Assembly (NCBI RefSeq): GCF_014279975.1
Contig: NZ_CP047936.1
Location: 2,604,001-2,668,000, forward strand
DNA length: 64,000 bases
Reading direction: 5' to 3'
Source of the DNA: Synechococcus sp. BIOS-U3-1
GTDB taxonomy: Bacteria; Cyanobacteriota; Cyanobacteriia; PCC-6307; Cyanobiaceae
The notes under the pieces are model-generated. The model made no database searches and had not been told where the DNA came from. It saw only the letters and a list, made by a program, of their open reading frames with translations. Positions within the stretch are counted from its first letter, which is position 1; each line of letters begins with the position of its first letter. The translations under genes were made by a program, and so were the position numbers. Positions 17,262 to 24,611 of this stretch are shown here, in pieces.

Positions 17262-17534
17262 ATGGCAATGCTGCAAAGCCTGTTTTCAGTCGTCCTTGCA
17301 GCTGTCATGTGGGTGCAGGTTCCCCAATGGCAAGCCGATTGGTCGCAATGCTCCGTGGACGTTCCTGACGTTGATTGTCATTGGTATGTCGTCGCTCCAG
17401 ACAACACCTTTGGAGAAGGCTTCAGTTGGGAAAACTCACCATGGTTCAGCGCTGAAGGACTGCTTGATGTTGCAGAGCTGAAAAACACCATGGACACAAT
17501 CCAGCAGCCAGAATCTGGCTTAGCTCCTGCCTAA
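17262..17534 (+). CDS. Small secreted hypothetical protein
   Basis: 90-residue protein with an N-terminal hydrophobic signal (MAMLQSLFSVVLAAVMWV), then an acidic Trp-rich mature part with a Cys pair (QCSVDVPDVDCHWY) and a helical tail (VAELKNTMDTIQQ). In-frame starts upstream would spoil the signal peptide. No family recognised. It lies after a terminator, so it has its own promoter. Confidence 0.62.
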   Translation: MAMLQSLFSVVLAAVMWVQVPQWQADWSQCSVDVPDVDCHWYVVAPDNTFGEGFSWENSPWFSAEGLLDVAELKNTMDTIQQPESGLAPA

Positions 17535-17618
17535 GCCACTCCCGAAGTGGACACCGTCTCCCCGATTCAGCGAGCAAAGCCCGATTTCAAATGAGCTCGC
17601 TGATTGAAGGGAGATAAA

Positions 17619-17846
17619 TCACACAGCCCAACGACCCCAGTGAGTGGGTGCATAGGCGAAAGATGGCCTCATGCGGTGGCGTCGGTACCCGACAACTCCA
17701 ACGGGGGAGAGTTGGTGTGTGCGTTGAACCAACTGCTCGTTGTCAGCGGCCTGTTGAGGACCCTGCTCAATCAACAGCGTTTTTGAATGGGTCACAGCAG
17801 CAATGCCCAGCGAGAGGGTGAGGAGATAGAGGAAAGCGGACTTCAT
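17619..17846 (-). CDS. Small secreted peptide behind a TCACC-repeat promoter
   Basis: 75-residue protein from ATG 17846 (an ATG two codons earlier, at 17852, is also possible). Signal-like start MKSAFLYLLTLSLGIAAV, then THSKTLLIEQGPQ and a basic, aromatic tail. Its upstream region on this strand carries TCACC elements at 17975, 17964 and 17919 and is closely related to the region before the 38-residue peptide at 22291. No family recognised. Confidence 0.5.
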   Translation of the reverse strand: MKSAFLYLLTLSLGIAAVTHSKTLLIEQGPQQAADNEQLVQRTHQLSPVGVVGYRRHRMRPSFAYAPTHWGRWAV

Positions 17847-17914
17847 CGACATGGCTTGTGGGAGTGAATGATTGGGGGTGGCCCCCTCGACTCCTTCAAG
17901 ATCACAGCCCTTCT

Positions 17915-17976
17915 GGTGAACCCCACTGCACAGCTCTGGTGCGGTCTCGAAGCAGTTCTGGTGAAAGGCTGGTGAA
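17915..17976 (-). promoter_or_regulatory. 11-bp-periodic TCACC operator-like element A
   Basis: On the minus strand TTTCACCAG occurs at about 17976-17968 and again exactly 11 bases on (TCACC at 17975-17971 and 17964-17960). A degenerate GCACC follows 22 bases later and TTCACCAG 23 bases after that (17919-17915). Eleven-base direct repeats are the usual pattern for OmpR/PhoB-type regulators. The sequence from TGCAGTGGGG to TCGAGGGG downstream is repeated near 22212-22258. Confidence 0.6.
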
Positions 17977-18262
17977 ACCATGAAACCAATCGACCCAACT
18001 GGCCTGTTGGAGATCAGGTGGATTCACCATGCAGCTTATTTGCGCCTCCTAAGGCCTTGATCAACTCGCTGCAACCAATCTCGTAATGGCGCTCGTCTCC
18101 AAAACGCATTGTTCTGAAGCTGATCAAAAATCATGCATCCCAGCGATTACACCTGAAGAATTCATAAATGAAAAAAATATTGAATCGGAACAACCTTGAA
18201 TTCTTACAATACAACAAAAAGTCTCAGCCGTAAAACAATACTGGGAGTGATCTAGCTATTTA
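17977..18262. other. AT-rich gap
   Basis: No gene seen between the element-A promoter and the end of the response-regulator gene. Contains AT-rich sequence (about 18160-18260) without an obvious terminator hairpin. Confidence 0.4.
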
Positions 18263-18949
18263 TTACTCATCCAGTCGCAACGCGAAGCCGATTCCACGAA
18301 TTGTCTGAATAATGCGCTCAGGCTTTACATCTTCAAGCTTTTTACGCAGATAGCGCACATAGACATCAACAACATTCTCATCTCCAAAATAGTCGTCTCC
18401 CCACACATTCTGAATGAGCTGAGAACGGCTCATGGCTTGACGCGGATTACGGATGAAACATTCCAAGAGGTCAAATTCTCTTACAGTTAGGTTTAACGGA
18501 ACACCTGAGTAATCACAACGCCGCTCTGGGCCATTAAGCCGAAGATCACCGAAGCTGAGCTTATCGGGACTGACTGCAGTGCTGCGCCTTAGCAAGGCCT
18601 TCACTCTGGCAAGCACCTCACGGATATTGAACGGCTTGGCAATGAAATCATCGGCACCAGCTTCCAAAGCAGCGACGCGATCATCCATTTCATCGCGTGC
18701 GGTGATCATGATCACAGGCAAGCGATTACCAGTATCCCTCAGCCTGCGGCACACATCCAGCCCAGTAATGATGGGCATATTCCAATCCAGCAACGCAATT
18801 GCGGGATTCGACTCCCGAATCTGCGCCAAAGCTTTTGCCCCATCACCGCAAGCAATCGTATGAAATCCTTCGGCTTGCAGCTCCATTTCCAGAAGCATCA
18901 GGATGTTGGCCTCATCATCAGCGATGAGAATTACATCGTCCGCTTTCAT
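18263..18949 (-). CDS. OmpR-family two-component response regulator
   Basis: 228-residue transcription factor. The receiver domain has the acidic pair D11/D12, phospho-acceptor D55 (LLDWNMP), T83 and K105 (AKPF). The C-terminal winged helix (about 130-225) has the PhoB-type sequences LTVREFDLL, SRSQLIQNVWG, VDVYVRYLRKKL and TIRGIGF. It diverges from the binding-lipoprotein and kinase genes at 19085-21637, its likely partners. The 11-bp TCACC repeats around it fit the DNA-binding mode of this family; that pairing is an inference. Confidence 0.93.
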   Translation of the reverse strand: MKADDVILIADDEANILMLLEMELQAEGFHTIACGDGAKALAQIRESNPAIALLDWNMPIITGLDVCRRLRDTGNRLPVIMITARDEMDDRVAALEAGADDFIAKPFNIREVLARVKALLRRSTAVSPDKLSFGDLRLNGPERRCDYSGVPLNLTVREFDLLECFIRNPRQAMSRSQLIQNVWGDDYFGDENVVDVYVRYLRKKLEDVKPERIIQTIRGIGFALRLDE

Positions 18950-19084
18950 CTTTAGCGTCCCTTTGGTCCTATTCTGATGGCCATTGAGACCAAGAAGTCT
19001 TTTAATTTAATAAAGAGATGTAATCGGCCATGCTCGTGTTGCTACATTAACTGTTGAATTTTAATGCGTTAGCAAAACTAATAA

Positions 19085-20065
19085 GTGAAATCGTGGCTTA
19101 GCCTTATTTTTGCATGCACTTGCTTACTTGGCTGCTATCGCAGTCAAACCAATTCCGATGAACACAATATTGATCCGTTAAATTCTTCAGCTGATATACG
19201 CATTACAGAAGAGCCATATTATGCGCAAGACATTATGAATAAGAAAATGAAAGTTTTTACTTCATACCTTGAAAAAAGCACAGGGCTGAAAGTCAAATAC
19301 GTGCCTGCGATTAATTATGTCCACGCTCGTCAGCTTCTATTGTCTGGGAAAGTAGATCTTTTGTGGGCAGGCTCTTTGGGTACCTCAAAGGTTTTAGCTG
19401 CCAATGAAAATGCAATGCCAATTGCAGCTGAAGTGAAATCATTCATCAATGTTCTACTTGTTGACAGAACACTCATCAAAGAAGTACAGGCCGAACTTAG
19501 AAGTGACAATCCGCTTCAAGTATTAAAAAGTAGAAGTGTTGTTTTTGGCTCAAATAACTCAGGCTCATCTTTCCTTACTCCACTGATAGAGATGAAAGCC
19601 CAAGGTGTTGATTTAAATGATTTAAAAGGATGCGTACATGAACCAAAGCATGGACATCGAGCCATGTTCATTGGTGATAGCGATCAACAAGACTTTGCTT
19701 TTGTGCCTGGCTCGGAGGCAGATCCCTTGAAATACGTTCCAGAACAGGCTCGTTCTGAGGTGCTTGTGGGCTGGGTAAGTGAGATTAAGCGAAACTACTA
19801 TATTATTGCGTCGCCTGAGTTTTTAGCACCATCAGAAACTAATAAGGTGCAAAAGGTTCAAAATGCGCTTCTTGCTCTCAATCAAGAATCGACTGCAAAT
19901 GCTGCAGTTCTGGACGCTCTTGGTGGTGTCACTGGTTTTGAACTACCAAAAAGCAGGAGTGATTTAGAATACCTCAATGAAATTACAGAGTTTGCCTCTT
20001 TGCTGGGTGACAAGACTCGCTGCAAAAAGAACGGAAAGCAAGAAAGCAATGATATTTCAGAATGA
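19085..20065 (+). CDS. PhnD-like phosphate/phosphonate-type binding lipoprotein
   Basis: 326-residue periplasmic binding protein starting at GTG, with a lipobox LLGC (Cys17). The mature part follows the PhnD pattern: AQDIMNKKMKVFTSYLEKSTG, then a DLLWAGSLG ligand loop, SVVFGSNNSGSSF in the second lobe, and FVPGSEAD. Such proteins bind oxyanions or small ligands for uptake or sensing. No ABC permease follows; a histidine kinase does, 81 bp later, so a sensory role is likely. AT-rich relative to core genes. Confidence 0.8.
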   Translation: MKSWLSLIFACTCLLGCYRSQTNSDEHNIDPLNSSADIRITEEPYYAQDIMNKKMKVFTSYLEKSTGLKVKYVPAINYVHARQLLLSGKVDLLWAGSLGTSKVLAANENAMPIAAEVKSFINVLLVDRTLIKEVQAELRSDNPLQVLKSRSVVFGSNNSGSSFLTPLIEMKAQGVDLNDLKGCVHEPKHGHRAMFIGDSDQQDFAFVPGSEADPLKYVPEQARSEVLVGWVSEIKRNYYIIASPEFLAPSETNKVQKVQNALLALNQESTANAAVLDALGGVTGFELPKSRSDLEYLNEITEFASLLGDKTRCKKNGKQESNDISE

Positions 20066-20075
20066 CTTCAGGTGT

Positions 20076-20131
20076 TCACCGAGTTTTCACCAGAAAATCA
20101 CCAGAAATAGACCCACTACATCAGATAATCT
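20076..20131 (+). promoter_or_regulatory. 11-bp-periodic TCACC element B and kinase promoter
   Basis: Three TCACC words at 20076, 20087 and 20098, each exactly 11 bases apart, in the context TTCACCGAG, TTTCACCAG and AATCACCAG. A plausible -10 box GATAATCT lies about 22 bases later, before the TTG start of the kinase gene at 20147. The layout matches a PhoB-type activator site overlapping the -35 region. Confidence 0.6.
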
Positions 20132-20146
20132 GATAGCAAAGCGGGG

Positions 20147-21637
20147 TTGAGAGCATTGCAAGCATCGAATCGTGATCCCCAATCATCAACTGCTTCTGCA
20201 GGAAGCTGGTCGATTGCTCGAAGATTCTTTCTTACGTCTTTTATTTTAATTGTTGCTCAATCTGGTTTGAGCTTGGCAATATCCGGAAAGATTTGGAAAG
20301 ACTTTACATCACTCTACCTAGATTCTGTTCTCTCACGCCAAGTTTTGAAGCCCTTGAATCTTGTTGATAATCAATTAGATTTACTCACAGCCCAAGAGGC
20401 TATGGAATGCTGTACGAAGGAAGATTATAAGAACTTTTTATCTGGAATCGCCTTGGCTGATGGTAAAGCAGTGATGATTTCTGGTAGTGCAGGCCTTGTT
20501 CCAGGCAACGGTGCTGGTCACTACACACCCCAACAGCTGAGTAATTTTGCAAAGCATGCGACTAGTAATGTCAGTCGTTTCGCATTGGTTGATTACGGAA
20601 CTGATCAGGCAGTAGCAGTAAAGTCTGTCAACTTATCTGGTGGCTCAGAAACTGGGGCTTTAATTTATATTAGGCCAATCTATAGCATGTCTTTGTTTAT
20701 AACTTTAAGCCGCATACGCTTCCTGTCTGAGATCGTCCTAATGCTTTCTCTGGTGGTTTTACTTGCAATAGCTCTCACCTATATTCTCAGACCAATGCGA
20801 TCAGTGCGTTCTCGTCTTTCAAATATTCAACTGGACAATCTTGATACTGCATTAATTCCGTTAAATGGTCAGCCTGTTGAGCTACGGCCCATTCTCACTG
20901 AGTTTAATCGCATGGTTCAACGATTAGAAACTTCTGCCCAAAATCAAAAGCAATTTGCTTCGACAATATCACATGAATTCAGAACACCACTGACTGTAAT
21001 CTCCGGATTTATTCAGTCAGTTTTAAACCGCGCAGGAGATCTAGATTCGCGCTATCGCGAGTCTTTACTGATTGCCGACAAAGAAGCTTTTAGGCTCAAT
21101 AGAATGCTAAGTGATTTATTAGATCTTAGCCGTGCTGATAATCATCAATTCAAAGTCTTGCGTGAGCCTTTTGATTGCATTTTGAGCTGTCGCGAAGCAC
21201 TGCGCCTTTCGCAATTTGCCTTTCCGAACAACATCATTAAATTAGACGACAGTCGATTTGAAGAATCGGTCTGGGCAATCGGTGATCCAGACCGTCTGGT
21301 CAAATGCCTTGAAAACCTGATTGGAAATGCAGTCAAATACTCAGAACCTAAGAGTCTGATAGAACTTGATATTGTTTTAGAAGACCAGCTCGTTCTTTTC
21401 AGTGTTCAGGACCACGGTCAGGGAATTCCGGATGATCAACACGCACGAATCTTTGAACGCTTCGTGCGTGCGGATGGGGTCAGCTTGCGCCGTGGAGAAA
21501 CCAGCTCAGGGTTAGGCTTATCCATCGTTAAAATGTTAATGGAAGGCATGGGTGGCAGTGTGAGTGTGCAATCAGAAGTTGGGGTTGGCAGTCGTTTCAT
21601 TCTTACTTTGCAGCGTTCATCGAGCCCAAGTAAGTGA
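20147..21637 (+). CDS. Membrane sensor histidine kinase
   Basis: 496-residue kinase. Membrane helices at about 26-46 and 192-214 enclose a periplasmic domain of ~145 residues with a Cys-Cys pair (88-89). A HAMP-like linker follows, then the phospho-acceptor H276 (SHEFRTPLT), N394 (NLIGNAVKYS), DHGQG (422-426) and GLGLSIV (455-461). It starts at TTG with GCGGGG upstream; no better start is visible. It is co-directional with the PhnD-like lipoprotein, which probably docks on the periplasmic domain, and it probably phosphorylates the divergent response regulator. Confidence 0.9.
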   Translation: MRALQASNRDPQSSTASAGSWSIARRFFLTSFILIVAQSGLSLAISGKIWKDFTSLYLDSVLSRQVLKPLNLVDNQLDLLTAQEAMECCTKEDYKNFLSGIALADGKAVMISGSAGLVPGNGAGHYTPQQLSNFAKHATSNVSRFALVDYGTDQAVAVKSVNLSGGSETGALIYIRPIYSMSLFITLSRIRFLSEIVLMLSLVVLLAIALTYILRPMRSVRSRLSNIQLDNLDTALIPLNGQPVELRPILTEFNRMVQRLETSAQNQKQFASTISHEFRTPLTVISGFIQSVLNRAGDLDSRYRESLLIADKEAFRLNRMLSDLLDLSRADNHQFKVLREPFDCILSCREALRLSQFAFPNNIIKLDDSRFEESVWAIGDPDRLVKCLENLIGNAVKYSEPKSLIELDIVLEDQLVLFSVQDHGQGIPDDQHARIFERFVRADGVSLRRGETSSGLGLSIVKMLMEGMGGSVSVQSEVGVGSRFILTLQRSSSPSK

Positions 21638-21845
21638 ATAAATAACAACATTCTCTCAGCACACTTTTAGGCAAATTATGCAGTGATGCTGCTTTTAATC
21701 TGTAACTGATCCCTCCGTTGCCCATCAGGATTGTTTCTTGGGCCAGTGATAGCGGCGATCAATCCCCCCACTCTCCTTATCGCTTTGCTGGCCTCAGACT
21801 TCCAAACCCATTCACTCAGTTGCCATCAAAGTCGATCCAACAATC

Positions 21846-21868
21846 AAAAAACCCGCCAGTTGGCGGGT
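21846..21868 (-). terminator. Minus-strand terminator next to the tRNA fragment
   Basis: Perfect 8-bp palindrome ACCCGCCA/TGGCGGGT (21851-21868), followed on the minus strand by TTTTTT. It lies just beyond the 3' side of the tRNA-Val fragment, where a terminator of the original tRNA gene would be expected. Confidence 0.72.
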
Positions 21869-21910
21869 GATGTTTCGCCGAGATGCATTGCGGTGACGAA
21901 TGAGCGCGGA

Positions 21911-21940
21911 GATCGAACCTATGACAATCTCCTTGCAAGG
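21911..21940 (-). repeat. Partial tRNA-Val copy (probable attachment-site repeat)
   Basis: Thirty bases match 27811-27840 inside tRNA-Val(UAC), same orientation, with two differences (28/30). They cover the anticodon loop to the T-loop. Flanking similarity continues weakly toward the 3' end (GAATGAGCG against GAATGGGCG, with a 3-base gap). The 5' half does not match, so this is not a functional tRNA. Likely att repeat of an old integration. Confidence 0.68.
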
Positions 21941-22186
21941 CAACATCTAGCTCTAGTCGTTCACTGCATTCTCAGCGATTTACAGAGAGCGCAAGCGCAG
22001 ATGTGAGTACAGATATGACCTATGACCACCTCTTTGCGTGCGCACGGACCAGACATCAATGCACAGGTCTCTCTGGAGGAGATGGAGGCCCGCAGCCATC
22101 GCCACCGTGGCGGGCCAGGTCGAAGTGCTCGCCCCAGGGAATTGGCATGCAAGAGATCAATCAGCCGTCTGTCTGATTCGAGTAAG
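21941..22186. other. No supported gene inside the island edge
   Basis: Several short overlapping frames are open here, but none has a recognisable family, signal peptide or clear start. Possibly remnant sequence. Confidence 0.4.
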
Positions 22187-22228
22187 TTCACCAGGAATTC
22201 ACCAAAACCGTGCAGTGGGTTTCACCAG
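22187..22228 (+). promoter_or_regulatory. 11-bp-periodic TCACC operator-like element C
   Basis: TTCACCA occurs with TCACC at 22188 and 22199 (11 apart) and again at 22222 (23 later), the same 11 and 23 spacings as in element A. The sequence TGCAGTGGG, TTCACCAGA, TGTGA and GTCGAGGGG that follows matches element A closely. It precedes the 38-residue peptide gene at 22291. Confidence 0.58.
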
Positions 22229-22290
22229 ACGGGATGTGACCTTAGTGATGTCGAGGGGTCACTAGCCCAGCAGCATTATTCCTACCTGTC

Positions 22291-22407
22291 ATGGCCTGTG
22301 CACTCATTTTTGCTTTCACCATTATTGGATTGGTGGCTACACACGCTGAACAAAGATCTCTTGATCGCATAGAGAGCGGGTTACGTAATTCCTCAGCAGG
22401 ACGCTGA
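22291..22407 (+). CDS. Very short membrane/secreted peptide behind element C
   Basis: 38-residue reading frame: MACALIFAFTIIGLVATHA hydrophobic start, then EQRSLDRIESGLRNSSAGR. The layout (short hydrophobic helix, ATH, charged tail) mirrors the peptide at 17619-17846, whose upstream region is homologous. Too short for confident calling on its own; the shared promoter architecture is the main support. Confidence 0.42.
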   Translation: MACALIFAFTIIGLVATHAEQRSLDRIESGLRNSSAGR

Positions 22408-22636
22408 TCTCAAGGAATCGGACCGCAATAGATCAATCAGCCGCCAGTCTGAATCAATCGGAATTCACCCAGCGGATCACACCGGAATCCACATCAGCGA
22501 TCTAGAACAGGTTATAGATCTTCGGATCACGGGCACCGTCGCTGAAAAGATGGTGAAGACGCATCCGCCCAACGAACGAATGTCCCCACGGCGGGGCGAT
22601 CACCAGACAGAAAACAATCTCGCTACTGCCGACAGC
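22408..22636. other. No supported gene
   Basis: Intergenic sequence inside the island. Contains AATCAATCGGAATTCACCC (about 22445), related to a similar stretch near 23275, but no gene with support. Confidence 0.4.
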
Positions 22637-22658
22637 AAAAACCCCGCACTTGGCGGGG
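22637..22658 (-). terminator. Rho-independent terminator (minus strand)
   Basis: CCCCGC (22642-22647) pairs with GCGGGG (22653-22658); the minus-strand transcript continues into five T residues. It would end the transcript of the secreted protein gene at 22779-23219. Confidence 0.75.
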
Positions 22659-22778
22659 CGAGTGAATATTCAGTCGGGAGATCGATAGCGGCTACTCAAC
22701 GACCCCTGCTTTTCCCTTCAAGGGTTTTGTATTGCTTTCAGCCACCTCGCAATAGCTTCAGGCTTCCCGACAAAAACC

Positions 22779-23219
22779 CTAATGAGCTTTGATATGCAAT
22801 AGACAATTCATTCCTTGCTTGGTGATTAATCTACTAATTACAAGATCCGCAGCCTCGTGTGGACTTAGATTGCATGTGGTTGGTTTCCTAATTTCGGCAA
22901 GTTTTTTCTCTGGCACTTCAGGGCAAAAACCCTTTTCATTTACAGCTTTTTCAAGTGTTGCTCGATATATCGACTCGTTAAATGGCTGAGGTTTTTGGGC
23001 TGAATTACTTACCTCTGACTCTGCTTGAGAAAGTGCTGTTTCAGGCGAAATTCCTGATTTAAGAAAATCACAAAAAGTCTGAGCAACTTTCTTGGCATAT
23101 TCTGGTGTCGTTCTAGCTGCTGCCGTGCCGCTTTCTAGTTTTTGAGCTAAAGATGGCTCAGTAAACATTGTTATTGTTACTATAAAGGTAGTGCAAGCAA
23201 TTAAATGGATAAATTTCAT
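22779..23219 (-). CDS. Secreted Cys-containing hypothetical protein
   Basis: 146-residue protein with a signal peptide (MKFIHLIACTTFIVTITMFTEPSLA, probable cleavage near residue 25). Four Cys in the mature part (TFCDF, GFCPE, TTCNL, MNCLL) could form two disulfides. Helical, moderately charged, low GC. No family recognised. Has its own terminator 120 bp downstream. Confidence 0.68.
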   Translation of the reverse strand: MKFIHLIACTTFIVTITMFTEPSLAQKLESGTAAARTTPEYAKKVAQTFCDFLKSGISPETALSQAESEVSNSAQKPQPFNESIYRATLEKAVNEKGFCPEVPEKKLAEIRKPTTCNLSPHEAADLVISRLITKQGMNCLLHIKAH

Positions 23220-23463
23220 TTATTTCGTATGAGTAGAAAGGTCATCCCTCCTCGACCTCTTCACCATCTCCGGAATCAATCGGTTTCACATCACCCATTC
23301 GAGTGATCTTTCAGCCGCCTGCCTCCCCCGTTTGGGGTGACCGCTGCAGCCAGCAGAACAGCGATGGTTTCGCCATCGTGGCGTCATGCCAAACAAGGAC
23401 CGCCCGCTAGTTGATCGCCACGCACCAAAGAAGGGTGTCGGCTGACTCCGACTTATTAATTGG

Positions 23464-23655
23464 CTAAAGGGGATCGAATTTCCTTGACTCTTCGCCCACG
23501 TTTAGCGCTTGATCCATGGTTCCCAGCTCTATCAAAGCCGCTTCTCGATCAACAACGCGATTCGACAACGAAATGCCGTCATTTGAGCAAGCAGTCAAAA
23601 GCGAGATAACGCTTAAACAAATGACCAATGCCATAGCTGATAGCGAATGCAGCAT
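23464..23655 (-). CDS. Small lipoprotein
   Basis: 63-residue protein with a hydrophobic start and lipobox LTAC (Cys23), then a short polar mature part (SNDGISLSNRVVDREA). Expected to be anchored on a membrane. No family recognised. Confidence 0.58.
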   Translation of the reverse strand: MLHSLSAMALVICLSVISLLTACSNDGISLSNRVVDREAALIELGTMDQALNVGEESRKFDPL

Positions 23656-24034
23656 GGAACGGAAGCAGGTGCATACATAATGTCGCCCGTGTCCAGCGCG
23701 GAATGAGGCCAGTCAATCTGTCCTCAGTCCTATAGGCCCTTGCTTACGCACAACCCAATCGAACCTTAGGAAACGATGCGGAAGTCAGGCGGATGGAAGA
23801 CCACCTGAACGAGAGAAAGAGACTTACGTCAACCGCTGAACTTCCTGGCTGCGGAAATCTCAGCCTTCAGCTTGGCGGCTGTATAGCTTCGAACTGATCG
23901 CCATCAGCATCAGGGATACAAGGCTGATGGACAGAATTACGAGGCTGTCGATGGTCCTTCACCGCGTTTAGAGCGCAATCACTCTCGCAGGGATTTAATC
24001 CGAACTGTCCGCCTCAACCTGGACAGACAGCCGA
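23656..24034. other. Gene-poor stretch with a possible broken membrane peptide
   Basis: On the minus strand around 23870-23960 a frame reads SLVILSISLVSLMLMAISSKLY, a single hydrophobic helix resembling the peptide at 24035-24130, but it lacks an ATG, GTG or TTG start after its upstream stop. It may be a decayed copy. Nothing else supported. Confidence 0.35.
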
Positions 24035-24130
24035 TTACTGAGCTGTGCAAGCTGCCTTGTAGAGGCTGAGCGTGAAGCAAGCAGCGCCGAAACTGACGAT
24101 CAGGACAAAGAGATCAGAGGTGCCGAACAT
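24035..24130 (-). CDS. Very short single-pass membrane peptide
   Basis: 31-residue frame: MFGTSDLFVLIVSFGAACFTLSLY then KAACTAQ. One hydrophobic helix with a short polar end, typical of small membrane proteins in picocyanobacteria. No ribosome binding site stands out. Tentative. Confidence 0.38.
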   Translation of the reverse strand: MFGTSDLFVLIVSFGAACFTLSLYKAACTAQ

Positions 24131-24279
24131 GAGCTTTTTATCTATCAACAAGCATTAAGCGGATTATTGCGGAATGTAAAGCGGATATCCGTAACGGCTT
24201 TCGCAGCCCAAACTGAACTTTTCCCGCTGGACAGTGATCTGTTCTTCGTTCTTACGATCAAGCCACTGCGGACATTGAA

Positions 24280-24459
24280 ATGGAACCCATCACTTGGCTG
24301 GTCATCACCTGGGCTACCTACGGCACTCATAGAACCACTGCTGCTCTGGAGAAGATCCCGCAAGCTTCCATGGAGCAGTGCATAGAGAATTCCAGGGTGA
24401 TCCAGAGTTGGCAACCTAAAGCGAGTATGAAGTGTATTGAAGGTGTTCGCGGCTTCTGA
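24280..24459 (+). CDS. Small hypothetical protein
   Basis: 59-residue protein, MEPITWLVITWATYGTHRTT start with a short hydrophobic segment, then helical LEKIPQASMEQCIEN and QPKASMKCIEGVRGF. Two Cys. Composition looks coding; a longer frame on the opposite strand over the same bases looks like its shadow. No family recognised with certainty. Confidence 0.5.
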   Translation: MEPITWLVITWATYGTHRTTAALEKIPQASMEQCIENSRVIQSWQPKASMKCIEGVRGF

Positions 24460-24611
24460 TCCGCTGCTGCCTTTTAATGAATTCAGGCGTTTGACTTGCT
24501 TTAAATAACAGTCCTACATGCTGTAAATCCATTGATTAATGAGTTTATAGATTTATCTACAATGGTAATTAGTCGAAAAAACTCGCATTCTTGCTACCCG
24601 ATGATTTCGGC

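Noticed and set aside
20070-20110. Short regularly spaced repeats as a CRISPR array
   Set aside because: Repeat units are only about 9 bases with 11-bp period; no spacers and no cas genes anywhere in the window. They fit a regulator site.
21894-21961. A functional second tRNA gene
   Set aside because: Only the anticodon-loop to T-loop part matches tRNA-Val; the 5' half and acceptor stem do not pair.
24145-24414. 89-codon minus-strand frame
   Set aside because: Overlaps a more protein-like small frame at 24280-24459 on the plus strand and lacks any recognisable feature.
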